This document shows positions 1 through 8,947 of a DNA stretch of 64,000 nucleotides, piece by piece; position 1 is the stretch's first letter; every line of letters begins with the position of its first letter. Source of the DNA: Phycisphaerae bacterium (GTDB lineage Bacteria; Planctomycetota; Phycisphaerae; Phycisphaerales; UBA1924). The stretch lies in assembly GCA_030432905.1 (NCBI GenBank), contig JAUILU010000003.1:1-64000 (forward strand), given 5' to 3'. Below the pieces are notes generated by a model, which ran no database searches, was not told the DNA's origin, and saw only the letters and a program-made list of their open reading frames with translations. The position numbers and the translations under genes are program-made.

Positions 1-1202
1 GCCTCTTTTGTGTAGTGACCCGCCCCGACCCGTTCGGGAAGGCTAAAGAGCCTGATGAACCCCTTGGCGTCGGCTTGGTTGTAGAGTTCGTCCTCGTCGA
101 AGGTGGCGAGGGCTTCGCTGTATAGCGAGTGCGCGCTCGAACGTGTCACGGTCGCGGCGTTGCCCTTGAAGAGCCTCACGCCGACTTCACCAGTGGTTGT
201 CTGGCTCAGAACATCGACCGCCGCGGCGATCGCTTGGCGTGTTGGCCCGAACCATTTGCCCGCGTAAACAAGTTCGGCCATCTCGGGCATGAGCTGCGCC
301 TTGAGCTTGCGAGCACGCGCATCGAGTGTCAAATCTTCGAGGCCTCGCAATGCTTCGTAAAGCACGGTGCCCGCGGGTGTCTCGTAGAGCCCGCGAGACT
401 TCATGCCCACGACGCGGTTTTCGACGAGATCGATACGACCGATGCCGTGCTTGCCGGCGATCGTGTTGAGTGTTTCGATGAGTTCAACGCCGGGCATGCG
501 TTTGCCGTTGAGTGCTACCGGAACCGCTTGCTCGAACGCGATGCTGACTACTTCTGGCTCGTCGGGCGTTTCAGCGAGATCGGCGGTCAGCATCCACGCA
601 TCATCCGGCGGCGGCGAGAGCGGGTCCTCGATCGCGCCGCCCTCGTGCGAGACATGCCAGAGGTTTCTGTCGCGGGAGTAGAGCTTCTCGGCTGTGCTTG
701 TGACGGGCACGCCCTGCTCTTTGCAGTAGGCAAGCAGATCGTGACGGCTACGGAACTGCCACTCACGCCACGGCGCGATGACCTCGAGATCGGGCGCGAG
801 CGCCGAGAACGCGGTCTCGAAGCGGACCTGATCGTTACCCTTACCGGTGCACCCGTGAGCGACGCCGTCGGCGCCGACCGATCTCGCCGCGGCGACCTGG
901 CCCTTGGCGATGACAGGCCTGGCTACTGAAGTTCCTAGCAGGTACGTCCCCTCGTAGATCGCTCCCGATTTAAGCGTGGGCCAGATGTATTCCTCGACGA
1001 ACTCGGCGCGGAGGTCGTCCACAATGCACGCGACGGCGCCGCTGTTCTTGGCTTTCTCCTCGATTCCTTCGAGTTCTTGGTCGCCCTGCCCGACATTGGC
1101 GGCGTATGCGACGACCTCGCAGCCCTTCTCGTTGATCAGCCAGGGCACGATGGCGGAGGTGTCGAGGCCGCCTGAATACGCGAGTACAACTTTCTGTGCC
1201 AT
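1..1202 (-). CDS. argG: Argininosuccinate synthase, C-terminus cut by window edge
   Basis: It ligates citrulline and aspartate with ATP to argininosuccinate, the penultimate step of arginine synthesis, in the cytoplasm. The 400 codons visible open with the ATP pyrophosphatase P-loop AYSGGLDTS (residues 8-16) and contain the conserved GCTGKGNDQVRFE stretch near residue 120, both typical of ArgG. The frame is open to the left edge; family length is about 400-410 residues, so only a few are missing. The ATG overlaps the argF stop by one base (TGATG), so translation is coupled. It is the last visible gene of the argRCBFG operon. Identification is secure from the motifs and operon position. Confidence 0.95.
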   Translation of the reverse strand, partial: MAQKVVLAYSGGLDTSAIVPWLINEKGCEVVAYAANVGQGDQELEGIEEKAKNSGAVACIVDDLRAEFVEEYIWPTLKSGAIYEGTYLLGTSVARPVIAKGQVAAARSVGADGVAHGCTGKGNDQVRFETAFSALAPDLEVIAPWREWQFRSRHDLLAYCKEQGVPVTSTAEKLYSRDRNLWHVSHEGGAIEDPLSPPPDDAWMLTADLAETPDEPEVVSIAFEQAVPVALNGKRMPGVELIETLNTIAGKHGIGRIDLVENRVVGMKSRGLYETPAGTVLYEALRGLEDLTLDARARKLKAQLMPEMAELVYAGKWFGPTRQAIAAAVDVLSQTTTGEVGVRLFKGNAATVTRSSAHSLYSEALATFDEDELYNQADAKGFIRLFSLPERVGAGHYTKE

Positions 1203-2167
1203 CAGTCCTCCGGAGTTTCGAGCGAATGTGTGAGCAGCGCCACGAGCAGCGCGTTCTGCGCGTACTTGCGGTTTTCTGCCTGATCGTAAACGATGCTGTG
1301 CGGGCCGTCGATGACGTCGGCATCGACTTCTACGCCTCGGTAGGCGGGCATGCAGTGCATGAACATGGCTTCATGATCTAAGCCTGAACCGGCGGCCTGC
1401 ATGACTTCCGTCGTCACGCGGTAAGGCGAGAACTCGCTGAGCTTCGAGTCATCGCAGTCCTGCCCCATGGACGTCCATGTGTCGGCGTACACGAAATGAT
1501 GATTTTCGACTGCAGCAAGTTCGGTTGTGCACGTGATGGTTGCGCCAATGTCTTGAGCCAGGGCATGTGTTTGCTCAAGGATTGACTCAGTTGGGCCGTG
1601 ACCCACGGGCGTAATGACGGTTAGATCCATTCCTGTGATAGCTGACACGAGCATGAGCGAGTGGCACACGTTGTTGCCGTCACCGATGTACGCGAGGCGA
1701 GTTCCTTCGAGCGTACCAACATGCTCGGCGATGGTCATCAGATCCGCGAGTGCCTGGCAAGGGTGCTCCTGATCTGAGAGCGCGTTGACGACCGGGATCG
1801 TGGCGTGGCATGCGAGTGCTCTCAGAGTCGCGTGACTGTGTACGCGGGCGACGACGAGGCCGACCGATCGGCTGAGATACTCGGCGAGATCCCGTACGGG
1901 CTCACGCTCGCCGAGTCTGCTCTCTTTGTGGTCGAGGTAGATCGGCAGGCCTCCGAGCGAATGGATGCCGGCCTCGAAGCTCACACGGGTCCGGAGGCTC
2001 GGCTTTTCGAAGATCAACGCCGCCGACTGACGCGAGAGCACCTGCGGGTAGTCACCCGATTCTTTCCATGCGATCGCCGACTCGATAAGCGAGGCGTATT
2101 CATCGCGGGTGAGATCGGACGCACTCAGAATGTGGCGTGCGGTTGCAGCAGTTGGCGTTTGCATCAC
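1202..2167 (-). CDS. argF: Ornithine carbamoyltransferase
   Basis: It transfers the carbamoyl group from carbamoyl phosphate to ornithine, giving citrulline. At 321 residues it has normal length. The carbamoyl-phosphate motif is SLRTR (57-61), where most ornithine enzymes have STRTR; HPCQ is at 135-138, the ornithine loop WTSMGQ at 231-236 and the C-terminal motif HCMPAYRG at 271-278 (usually HCLPAHRG). Leu in the first motif is also common in N-acetyl- and N-succinylornithine enzymes, but the SMG loop favours plain ornithine. It starts with Met-Met and its ATG overlaps the argB stop by four bases (ATGA). The arginine operon context supports the call. Confidence 0.93.
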   Translation of the reverse strand: MMQTPTAATARHILSASDLTRDEYASLIESAIAWKESGDYPQVLSRQSAALIFEKPSLRTRVSFEAGIHSLGGLPIYLDHKESRLGEREPVRDLAEYLSRSVGLVVARVHSHATLRALACHATIPVVNALSDQEHPCQALADLMTIAEHVGTLEGTRLAYIGDGNNVCHSLMLVSAITGMDLTVITPVGHGPTESILEQTHALAQDIGATITCTTELAAVENHHFVYADTWTSMGQDCDDSKLSEFSPYRVTTEVMQAAGSGLDHEAMFMHCMPAYRGVEVDADVIDGPHSIVYDQAENRKYAQNALLVALLTHSLETPED

Positions 2168-2955
2168 GACGCCCCCGCTTTCTGCATGGCCACTGTTGTT
2201 GAGATGGCGGCTTTGCCTGCCAGCAGAGTCGCGGCGGACTCGGCGGATGCAATACGGATCAGATCCACGCCCGCTGACACAGCATCGGCAGCGGAACGGA
2301 GCTTGGCGGCCATACCCCCTACGACCACGCCGCTTTCGACGAGACGCTCTACTTCTTCCACAGATACGGATTCGATGATCTCACCGTGGTAATTGGCGAC
2401 ACCGGTCACGTCAGAAACGTAGAAAAGTGATTGCGCGCTAAGCGAAACCGCGAGCGCCGCGGCGGCGTCATCGGCGTTGACATTGAGCAGCCCGCCCTCG
2501 GCATCGAGGCCGATCGAACTGACCACCGGAACGTAGCCTCCGGTGCTGAGTGAGCGAACGAGCGACGCCTCGCTAGGGATCGGTGTACCGACCCGGCCGA
2601 GTTTGCCGTTGTGCGTACTATCGACTTCGCACTCAAGAATGCCATGCGAGCCGAGCGAGAGGCCGACAGCCTTCACACCCGCGGCATTCATCGCGCCGAC
2701 GAGTTTCAGGTTCATCTGCCCCGCGAGCACACCCGCAACGATGTCGATTTGTGATTCTGGAGTCACGCGGATGCCGTCGATGCGTTCGATTGGTTCGCCG
2801 AGCTTTGAAAGCAGAGTGTCTACTTGTTTGCCTCCGCCGTGCACAAGCACGACGGGTTGCTTTCGGCTCACCTCAGAGATCGCGTGCCACAGTGATTGGG
2901 CCCTGGCAGGATCATCGATGACTTTGCCGCTGACTTTGATGACGATGGGGTTCAT
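2164..2955 (-). CDS. argB: Acetylglutamate kinase
   Basis: It phosphorylates N-acetylglutamate, the second step of arginine synthesis, and belongs to the amino acid kinase fold. The 263-residue protein shows the N-terminal IKVSGK phosphate loop (residues 5-10), the VHGGGKQVD glycine-rich loop near residue 40 and the C-terminal GGMAAKLRSA segment that contacts nucleotide, all usual for ArgB. It overlaps argC upstream and argF downstream by ATGA. No long N-terminal helix of the type found in arginine-sensitive hexameric kinases is visible, so control may rest on ArgR; that last point is inference. Confidence 0.93.
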   Translation of the reverse strand: MNPIVIKVSGKVIDDPARAQSLWHAISEVSRKQPVVLVHGGGKQVDTLLSKLGEPIERIDGIRVTPESQIDIVAGVLAGQMNLKLVGAMNAAGVKAVGLSLGSHGILECEVDSTHNGKLGRVGTPIPSEASLVRSLSTGGYVPVVSSIGLDAEGGLLNVNADDAAAALAVSLSAQSLFYVSDVTGVANYHGEIIESVSVEEVERLVESGVVVGGMAAKLRSAADAVSAGVDLIRIASAESAATLLAGKAAISTTVAMQKAGAS

Positions 2956-3977
2956 GCGTTCCCCCTTGCCGAGAAGCCGAGCGTTTCGTCCCAGCCCATG
3001 TGGATATTGAGTGCCTGGACCGCCTGGCCCGAAGCGCCCTTGAGCAGGTTGTCGATCGCGCTGACGAGGATCAGGTGCTGGCGGGATTCATCGATGGCGA
3101 AACCGATGTCGATCATGTTGGTGTGTGCGACCGCGTTCACGCTTGGCCATTGCCCTTCAGGTAGAAGCCGGACAAACGGCGAGTCGGCGAACGCAGCTTC
3201 GAGCGTTTTCTCGATTCTGGCTCTATCGACACCGCGGGCAAGGTCTGCGTGGATGGTCGAGAGGATGCCCCGTTTGTACGGCCCGAGGTGCGGCGTAAAA
3301 ATCACGTCGGTGCCGGAGTGCTCGATCATCTCGGGCGTGTGGCGGTGAGTGAATACGCCGTATGGTGTCGGGCTGACTTCGCAGAAGCTCGTCGTCGCCG
3401 ACGCTTTCTTGCCCGCACCGCTGATGCCTGAAACAGAGTCAGCAACAACTGGCCTCGACTTATCGAGCAGGCCTGCATCTACCAGCGGCTTCACAGGAAG
3501 GATCACCGACGTCGCGTAGCAACCCGCGAGCGAAACGAGTTTCGCATTCGGCAGCTTCGCGCGGCACAGTTCCGGGATGGCATAGAGCGCCGATTCGACA
3601 GACGAAGCAGAGGTATGCGTGAAGTCGTAGTGCTTCGGGTACAGGCTCAGCTCGCTCAACCTGAACGCGCCGGAGAGATCGAAGACTGTGATACCGAGTT
3701 CGACCAATTCAGGCGCAATTGTCATGCTTAGTTCGTGCGGCGTGGCGAGAAACACGTGCTTGGCGCCGGTCTCCGCGATGGCGGCTGCGGACGTCTCGGC
3801 CACGACAAGATCGGTGCAGCCGCGCAGACGCGGGCACAGCTCATCGAACGGCACACCCTCGGTCTGCGATGAACCGAACAACGCCTCGAGTTTGAGCGAA
3901 GGGTGTCCGAGCGTCAGTTCTACCAGTTCCTGCCCGGTGTAGCCGCCAGCGCCGACGATCGCGATCGGCAGCGTCAT
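2952..3977 (-). CDS. argC: N-acetyl-gamma-glutamyl-phosphate reductase
   Basis: It reduces N-acetylglutamyl phosphate to the semialdehyde with NADPH. The 341-residue protein begins with the nucleotide-binding loop GAGGYTG (9-15) and carries the catalytic cysteine in AGCYAT (Cys153), followed by a histidine-containing FTPHLGPYKRGI stretch typical of the family. The start overlaps the argR stop (ATGA), and the stop overlaps the argB start. Length and motifs are those of a complete, functional enzyme. Confidence 0.94.
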   Translation of the reverse strand: MTLPIAIVGAGGYTGQELVELTLGHPSLKLEALFGSSQTEGVPFDELCPRLRGCTDLVVAETSAAAIAETGAKHVFLATPHELSMTIAPELVELGITVFDLSGAFRLSELSLYPKHYDFTHTSASSVESALYAIPELCRAKLPNAKLVSLAGCYATSVILPVKPLVDAGLLDKSRPVVADSVSGISGAGKKASATTSFCEVSPTPYGVFTHRHTPEMIEHSGTDVIFTPHLGPYKRGILSTIHADLARGVDRARIEKTLEAAFADSPFVRLLPEGQWPSVNAVAHTNMIDIGFAIDESRQHLILVSAIDNLLKGASGQAVQALNIHMGWDETLGFSARGNA

Positions 3978-4441
3978 TTCGCAGGCTCGTTCTCTACGAG
4001 CCCCGCCAGCTCGCGCATCCGCTCGGCGACACCTGACACGGTCTCGCTCGGCTCGATCGCCAAGAAGATGGTGTCATCACCGGCGAGGCTCGCGACGATG
4101 CCTGTGGGCAGGTCGGCGTCGAACGCGGCGCCCACGGCCTGGGCCGCTCCGGGGCGTGTGCGGAGTACGACCATGGCGTGGGCCTCGCTGATCTGGAAGA
4201 CCTCGCGCTGGAGCGCATCTTCAAGCCGAGAACCCAGGCTGGACGAGTCCATAAAGGAAGAGTCGAGTATGTAGCCCATAGCCCCCTTGACGATGCCCAG
4301 TTCCCGCAGGTCGCGAGAAAGGGTTGCCTGGGAGGCTTTGATCCCGAATTCCGCGAGACCGGCCTGAAGGCTTTCTTGGCTCTCTACAGGGCCGCGGTCG
4401 AGGATCTGACGGATGGCTTCGTGTCGTCTTTGGTATGACAT
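3974..4441 (-). CDS. argR: Arginine repressor
   Basis: This is the arginine-responsive DNA-binding regulator. The 155 residues split into an N-terminal winged helix domain with the recognition segment SQATLSRDLRELGIVK (about 37-52) and a C-terminal hexamerisation and arginine-binding domain with LPTGIVASLAGDDTIFLAI, where the GDD pair binds arginine in known ArgR proteins. It is the first gene of the operon, so the operon includes its own regulator. Two ARG-box-like sequences lie directly upstream, one overlapping the start codon, which points to autorepression. Confidence 0.93.
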   Translation of the reverse strand: MSYQRRHEAIRQILDRGPVESQESLQAGLAEFGIKASQATLSRDLRELGIVKGAMGYILDSSFMDSSSLGSRLEDALQREVFQISEAHAMVVLRTRPGAAQAVGAAFDADLPTGIVASLAGDDTIFLAIEPSETVSGVAERMRELAGLVENEPAK

Positions 4442-4474
4442 GAATGTATATTAGTCACACGAATAATTATGTCA
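4441..4474 (-). promoter_or_regulatory. Pair of ARG-box-like operators at the argR start
   Basis: Two A+T-rich near-palindromes stand out from the G+C-rich surroundings: TGAATGTATATTAG at 4441-4454 and CGAATAATTATGTC at 4460-4473. Both resemble the ArgR box (TGAATWWWWATTCA); the second shares GAATAATTAT with a perfect box. Their centres are 19 bp apart, close to two helical turns, as in paired ARG boxes bound by one hexamer. The first overlaps the argR start codon, so bound ArgR could block both transcription and translation of the operon. Confidence 0.72.
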
Positions 4475-4563
4475 AGTGCTTGTTGCCACATCCGATGCCG
4501 GGTGCCGATGTCAGGGGTAGGCTGAATCGGAACATTCACGGCTTGCCCCTAGTTCGTCAGGCC

Positions 4564-5508
4564 ATGAATACAGGACACAAGAGTTCAGGAGCTGGTTTGG
4601 AGATTCTCAGAACAGGCGATTTGGCGGCTGAAGCGGTCCACTGGTGGGAGCTTGCCGGACACGATTCGGCGGATCTCGCTGTTGCGTGGGCCCAGACCCA
4701 CCACGCGGTCAGGATCGCGGGCCTTGTGGGCAAGGCCTGGGCAAGCCCACGCGGCGACGGCCTGCACGCAGCCATGACGTGGTACTCAGGCCAGGGCCTG
4801 CTCGATGGGCTCTTTGCGAGCGAACCCGTAGCCGGCGACCGCCCAATGCGCGGCGTGGTCCGGCTGTGGAATCTCGACCTGCTATTCGTCGAAGAGTCGG
4901 GCGTCCCGATCGACGAGTTCAAGACCGTCGGCAAGACGTTGGACGATGCGCGGAACTGGATTGTCGAAGCGGTGAAACAACAGGCCGGCGAGGCAGCCCG
5001 AGATATCCCGGAGAACCAAGACAAGCCCGAGCACGCGGTCACGAACGGGGCGCCTTTCAGCGAGCCTTCGCAGATGGCACACGCGGAGCTCTTGCGTCTC
5101 TACGGGAACACGGCTTCGGTGCTGGAGCAGGTCTCATGGACCGTTGAGGGCGCAAGCCCGGTCAGTGTCTGGCCACACAGCTTCGAGATGAGCACACAGG
5201 TTCGGCTCACACCGAAAGACGAGATGCCCCCGAAGCTGATCGTGATGGGACTCGCGCCTCCCGGCAAGCTTGCTGCCGGCGGGTACTGGTACGTCGCGCC
5301 GTGGCGATCGAACGTCAAGAGCGAGAAGGACAGCTGGGACAGGCTGCCGATCGGGCATTGGTCGAAGGAAGAGGGCCAGATCCCGATCGCGGTGCTCCCG
5401 ATCGAGGACGTAGTAGAGAGCGAGGACCCCGCGGTTCAGCACGACCGCGTGGCCAGCTTCTTCGCGTCTGCGTTTAACATGAGCCAGTCGAATCTGATGG
5501 CAGAGTGA
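4564..5508 (+). CDS. Hypothetical cytosolic protein
   Basis: I do not recognise a family. Taking the ATG at 4564 gives 314 residues with no signal peptide or membrane segment. The N-terminal half is rich in Trp and Ala-type helices (VHWWELAGHD, LAVAWAQTHHAVRIAGLV) and the C-terminal half has strand-like segments with many Trp and Pro. The frame is open further upstream to 4444, but that would run through the ARG boxes, so the internal ATG is preferred; the Shine-Dalgarno sequence is weak. It is divergent from argR and followed by a lipase-like lipoprotein gene on the same strand, about 100 bp on. Confidence 0.7.
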   Translation: MNTGHKSSGAGLEILRTGDLAAEAVHWWELAGHDSADLAVAWAQTHHAVRIAGLVGKAWASPRGDGLHAAMTWYSGQGLLDGLFASEPVAGDRPMRGVVRLWNLDLLFVEESGVPIDEFKTVGKTLDDARNWIVEAVKQQAGEAARDIPENQDKPEHAVTNGAPFSEPSQMAHAELLRLYGNTASVLEQVSWTVEGASPVSVWPHSFEMSTQVRLTPKDEMPPKLIVMGLAPPGKLAAGGYWYVAPWRSNVKSEKDSWDRLPIGHWSKEEGQIPIAVLPIEDVVESEDPAVQHDRVASFFASAFNMSQSNLMAE

Positions 5509-5611
5509 CCTTTACGCACATCCAGGCGTGGATGTAGGAATATCCGGGTCCTGAACTCTGTTGAGACGGTTCAAGCACTGTTCTGATTTTCACCCGATTG
5601 CAGGACTCCCG

Positions 5612-7036
5612 ATGATAAGGCATGCACTCGTAGCGATTTCGTGTTCGGCACTTTTGATCTCGGGCTGCGCGTTGAAACGCGAGCAATCGGCGGATCTTGC
5701 CTCGATCTACAACGCGTCGGCGCAGAACCTCGGCGAGAACCGGACACCGGTCGTAGTCATCCCGGGGATTCTCGGATCGAAGCTGTCCGATGATGTCGGC
5801 TCAAAAGTCTGGGGATCGTTTACATACGGCGCGACCGATGTGGACACGCCCGAGGGCGCCAGGCAACTGTCGCTGCCGATGGAGCTCGGCACACCCCTGT
5901 CCGAGCTGCGCGACAACGTGATCCCAAGCGATGTATTGGATGTTGTCGAGGTTGATGTCGGGCTTGTCCGTGGCATCAGGCTGAGCGCGTACGTGGACAT
6001 CATGAAAACGCTGGCCGCCGGCAACTACCGTGATCAATCGCTCGGAGATTCGGGCGCGATCGACTACGGCGGGCTGCACTACACGTGCTTCCAACTGCCA
6101 TACGACTGGCGCCGAGACATCGCGGAACAGGCGGCGGCTCTCGAGCAGGTCATCCTCGATGCCAAGGACGCCAACCGCGACGCGCTCGGGCTTGGCGATG
6201 ATGCAGAGATCAAAGTGGATGTCGTCGCGCACTCGATGGGCGGGCTGGTGCTGCGCTACTACCTGCGGTACGGCACGCAGCCATTGCCCAACGACGGCTC
6301 GCTGCCAAAACTGAACTGGGCCGGCGCGGAGCATGTGAGGCAGGCGATCTTGATAGGCACACCAAACGCCGGGGCGGCATCGGCCTTGGCTCAGCTTGTC
6401 GATGGATTGAACCTGAACCCGATCCTGCCGAACTTCCGCCCGAGCATCCTCGGGACGATGCCGGCGATCTACCAGCTCTTGCCGCGCGAACGACACAACG
6501 TCGTTGTTGATCGTGTTACGGGTGAGAGCATCGATATTTTCCGTGTCGAGACCTGGGAGAAATACGGCTGGGGGCTGGTCTCAGACAGCGAAGACTCAAA
6601 GCTGCGACAGCTGCTGCCGGGCGTGGATACGCGAGAAGAACGTTACGCGATCGCACGCGATCATCTGGAGAAATGCCTCGCTAGAGCTGAGCAGTTCCAT
6701 CGCGCTGTAGACATCCCCGCTTCGCCGCCCAAGGGCACCACAATCTCACTGTTTGCTGGGGACGCGAAGCGAACTCCGATCGTGCTCGGCGTCAGCAAGA
6801 ACGGCAGGGTGAGTGTGCTCGAGACCGGGCCCGGTGATTCGACTGTTGCTCGCTACAGCGCCGTCCACGATGAACGCACGGGTGGCGAGTGGAAGCCGTT
6901 CTTGCGAACTCCCGTGGCGTGGCACCGTGTTCAGTTCATCTTCGCCGACCATCTTGGCCTGACCAAGGATCACACGTTCATCGACAACATCCTGTTTATG
7001 CTGCTCGAGACGCCGCAGGCTGGGTTCGAGGGATGA
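5612..7036 (+). CDS. LCAT/lipase-like alpha/beta hydrolase lipoprotein
   Basis: Probably a surface or periplasmic esterase or acyltransferase of the lecithin:cholesterol acyltransferase type. The ATG at 5612 gives 474 residues with a lipoprotein signal ending in LISGC (Cys19). The mature part has the family start VVVIPGILGSKL, the FQLPYDWRRDI stretch, the nucleophile elbow AHSMGGLV (Ser near residue 208) and LIGTPNAG behind it, the usual order in LCAT-like hydrolases. A C-terminal DHTFIDN may supply the histidine. Substrate cannot be read from sequence. The gene is convergent with the next one and separated by 95 bp with no obvious terminator. Confidence 0.8.
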   Translation: MIRHALVAISCSALLISGCALKREQSADLASIYNASAQNLGENRTPVVVIPGILGSKLSDDVGSKVWGSFTYGATDVDTPEGARQLSLPMELGTPLSELRDNVIPSDVLDVVEVDVGLVRGIRLSAYVDIMKTLAAGNYRDQSLGDSGAIDYGGLHYTCFQLPYDWRRDIAEQAAALEQVILDAKDANRDALGLGDDAEIKVDVVAHSMGGLVLRYYLRYGTQPLPNDGSLPKLNWAGAEHVRQAILIGTPNAGAASALAQLVDGLNLNPILPNFRPSILGTMPAIYQLLPRERHNVVVDRVTGESIDIFRVETWEKYGWGLVSDSEDSKLRQLLPGVDTREERYAIARDHLEKCLARAEQFHRAVDIPASPPKGTTISLFAGDAKRTPIVLGVSKNGRVSVLETGPGDSTVARYSAVHDERTGGEWKPFLRTPVAWHRVQFIFADHLGLTKDHTFIDNILFMLLETPQAGFEG

Positions 7037-7131
7037 CCACAGTGTACTTCTAGATACCTTGGCGTTGATCGCAGCCGGCAACATTCTCAGCTGTGCGTTT
7101 CGATGAATACACGTTGAACAAATCCCAGTAG

Positions 7132-8031
7132 TTACTCGGCTTCGAGCGATGCAACCCATGCGCGGATGATGGCGATCTGTTCATCCGGCAATGACGGTCG
7201 ATCCAGAGGCATGGAGTCCGGGTCGCTCTCTGGCAGTTCGATCGGGTAAACAAGCAAGCTCTCGTCGGGCTTGCCGCGCTCGACGGTCTGCAGAACGTGT
7301 TCGAGATCATCGAGACGGACCCGGCCACGCGACTTGCCTTCGCGGTGGCACGACACACACGAATCCTGCAGGATCGGCATGACGTCATCCTCGAACAAAA
7401 CAGTCATCGCCGGGATCGGTTCGGCTGGTTCTTCGATCTCGACTGACGGGCCCGTCAGCAAGGGTGGTTCAGGAATTACATCGGCTTCTTCTTCAAAGCC
7501 CAACTGGTCAAGCGGCTGGGTTGGTGGCTGCTGTTTGGCTGGTTCTTCGACTCGTTGGGCTTGGAGTAGCGGCTGGAAGACGAAGTCTTTGCCGTGGACC
7601 AGCCCGCCGCCAACATGGCCCGTGAATCCAACAAGCGGAGCGGCGAGGAGCACAATCGCGATGTACAGCCTGCTCGCTCTGGTGCTCGAAACCTTGGAAG
7701 CAGTGATGCCTGCGACATAAGCCGCGACGACCAGCACAGCCGACGCGACGCCGAGCCATCTGTGGAGTCCGAGCGAGCCTTTCGTGTCCGCGTATTCGGC
7801 GCCGGCAAAGACCCACCCGGTCACGGCGGCAAGTGCCGCAGATACGGCGGCGATTCCGACGAGCCAGAGCCCGGGGCTGAACTGGCGGGGCGCGTCCTCA
7901 TTCTGCCGGCGGATCATCGACCACAGGACCAGCAGAGCCGCGACGGCGACGAGCGCGATCGGGAAGTGAAGCACCACGATGTGCAGCCTGCCGAAGACTT
8001 GAACCCAGGGCGAATCGTATGGAATCTGCAT
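7132..8031 (-). CDS. DUF2231-type membrane protein fused to a cytochrome c motif
   Basis: The 299-residue protein (start at the ATG in MQIPYDSPW) has four hydrophobic helices in its first 150 residues: HIVVLHFPIALVAVAALLVL with an early histidine, then LWLVGIAAVSAALAAVTGWVF, WLGVASAVLVVAAYVAGI and IVLLAAPLVGFTGHVGGG. A Pro/Glu-rich linker leads to a C-terminal segment with the haem c motif CVSCH (about 225-229) and SMPLDRPSLPDEQIAIIRAWV, typical of planctomycete-type cytochrome c domains. Membrane histidines could bind haem b. It is probably a membrane redox protein; partners are not evident. The frame extends 22 codons upstream, but those codons look like shadow sequence. Confidence 0.78.
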   Translation of the reverse strand: MQIPYDSPWVQVFGRLHIVVLHFPIALVAVAALLVLWSMIRRQNEDAPRQFSPGLWLVGIAAVSAALAAVTGWVFAGAEYADTKGSLGLHRWLGVASAVLVVAAYVAGITASKVSSTRASRLYIAIVLLAAPLVGFTGHVGGGLVHGKDFVFQPLLQAQRVEEPAKQQPPTQPLDQLGFEEEADVIPEPPLLTGPSVEIEEPAEPIPAMTVLFEDDVMPILQDSCVSCHREGKSRGRVRLDDLEHVLQTVERGKPDESLLVYPIELPESDPDSMPLDRPSLPDEQIAIIRAWVASLEAE

Positions 8032-8167
8032 GCAAAGTACTCCCCCGCTGTCGGCGTACACCATACCGCAGAAGCGGTTGCACTGCCGACGCGACAACCC
8101 GCCACGGGTTGGGCGGGTTGCCAGCGGGTGTGGTTGTCATCGCCGGGCGGACCGGCGAGGGATCATC

Positions 8168-8683
8168 TCAGCAGCCAAAGCGGATGGTGAAGCCGCGGTC
8201 ACAGCTGTTGCGCCAGCGCGGCGTGTAGTGCCAGCGGAAGTTCGGCTGGCGATGACGAGGCCGGTAGTTGCGGTCGCGGTGCTTTGGTCTGTGGTAGTCG
8301 GGCTGGATCTTGAATGGTCTCAGCGTGATGCAGCCGCGCGAGCGTGACTGATCGAGTCCGTACTCGCACCCGCTGAGCGAGATGCTCGGCTGTCTGCCTC
8401 GGAACCGCACGGTGACACAGCCGTCGTGTACATACGCGCGGTAGCCCGCGCACCGAAGCGCTTCGCGGATCTCGTAGGCGATGCTCCGCCGACCCTCGAG
8501 GTTGTAGCGTTTTCCGTTGACAAGCAGCGATCCGATGCTGTCTTGCTGCGCGTGCCTGGTGTTGTTCCACCCGTGTCCGCCTCGTTGCGCGGATGCGGTT
8601 CCTGTCGCCGCGACCATCCCGACTGCCAGTGCCGCGACCAGGCACGACCTGTTCATGCGTTTGCTCAGCTTTGCCATTTCCAT
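8168..8683 (-). CDS. Small secreted basic protein, unknown function
   Basis: The 171-residue protein starts with a basic n-region and hydrophobic core (SCLVAALAVGMVAATGTASA) that looks like a signal peptide cleaved after ASA-QR. The mature part is basic, rich in Arg, His, Tyr and Trp, and has six cysteines spread along it (for example LRCAGYRAYVHDGC and a final RFGC), which suggests disulfides. No family is recognised. It is transcribed toward the DUF2231/cytochrome gene with 136 bp between them. The ATG may be any of three near the N-terminus (MEMAK, MAK, MNRS). Confidence 0.65.
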   Translation of the reverse strand: MEMAKLSKRMNRSCLVAALAVGMVAATGTASAQRGGHGWNNTRHAQQDSIGSLLVNGKRYNLEGRRSIAYEIREALRCAGYRAYVHDGCVTVRFRGRQPSISLSGCEYGLDQSRSRGCITLRPFKIQPDYHRPKHRDRNYRPRHRQPNFRWHYTPRWRNSCDRGFTIRFGC

Positions 8684-8815
8684 TTCCTTTCTGGCACCTC
8701 TTGCTGTGCCGAATGCGCCGTGTGTTTTTGGTATTTATTTGGCTGTTGCCACGGCTTCAACGGGACAGCTTCCGCGGCCGCACCCACGCTCCTGACACCC
8801 AATCAGCGATTTTGT

Positions 8816-8843
8816 GGAATTTTGTTAGTGAACAGAAACTTTT
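8816..8843 (+). promoter_or_regulatory. Possible ECF-type promoter upstream of the TPR/sigma-like pair
   Basis: ATTTTGTGGAATTTTG at 8809-8824 matches the motif seen before the ECF sigma gene (13795-13808) and before the AraC gene (23880-23892), with a GGAAT that could be a -35. No clear -10 follows at the right distance here. The region 8684-8947 has no coding sequence I can support. Confidence 0.3.
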
Positions 8844-8947
8844 TGCGTTGGAATCCGTCAAAGCCGTCAGGGGTTCGTCTTTGTGGCGGATCTCCTCAGG
8901 ATCGCGGCCAAGCGATCCGAGCAGACCCCAACGGAAAGGGACTCAAC

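Noticed and set aside
4444-4563. N-terminal extension of the hypothetical gene from 4444
   Set aside because: It would put coding sequence through both ARG boxes, and the added residues look random; the ATG at 4564 is preferred.
8426-8947. Extension of the TPR protein upstream to 8426
   Set aside because: The extended part overlaps the secreted-protein gene on the other strand and includes a region with promoter-like sequence; the ATG at 8948 has a good ribosome site.
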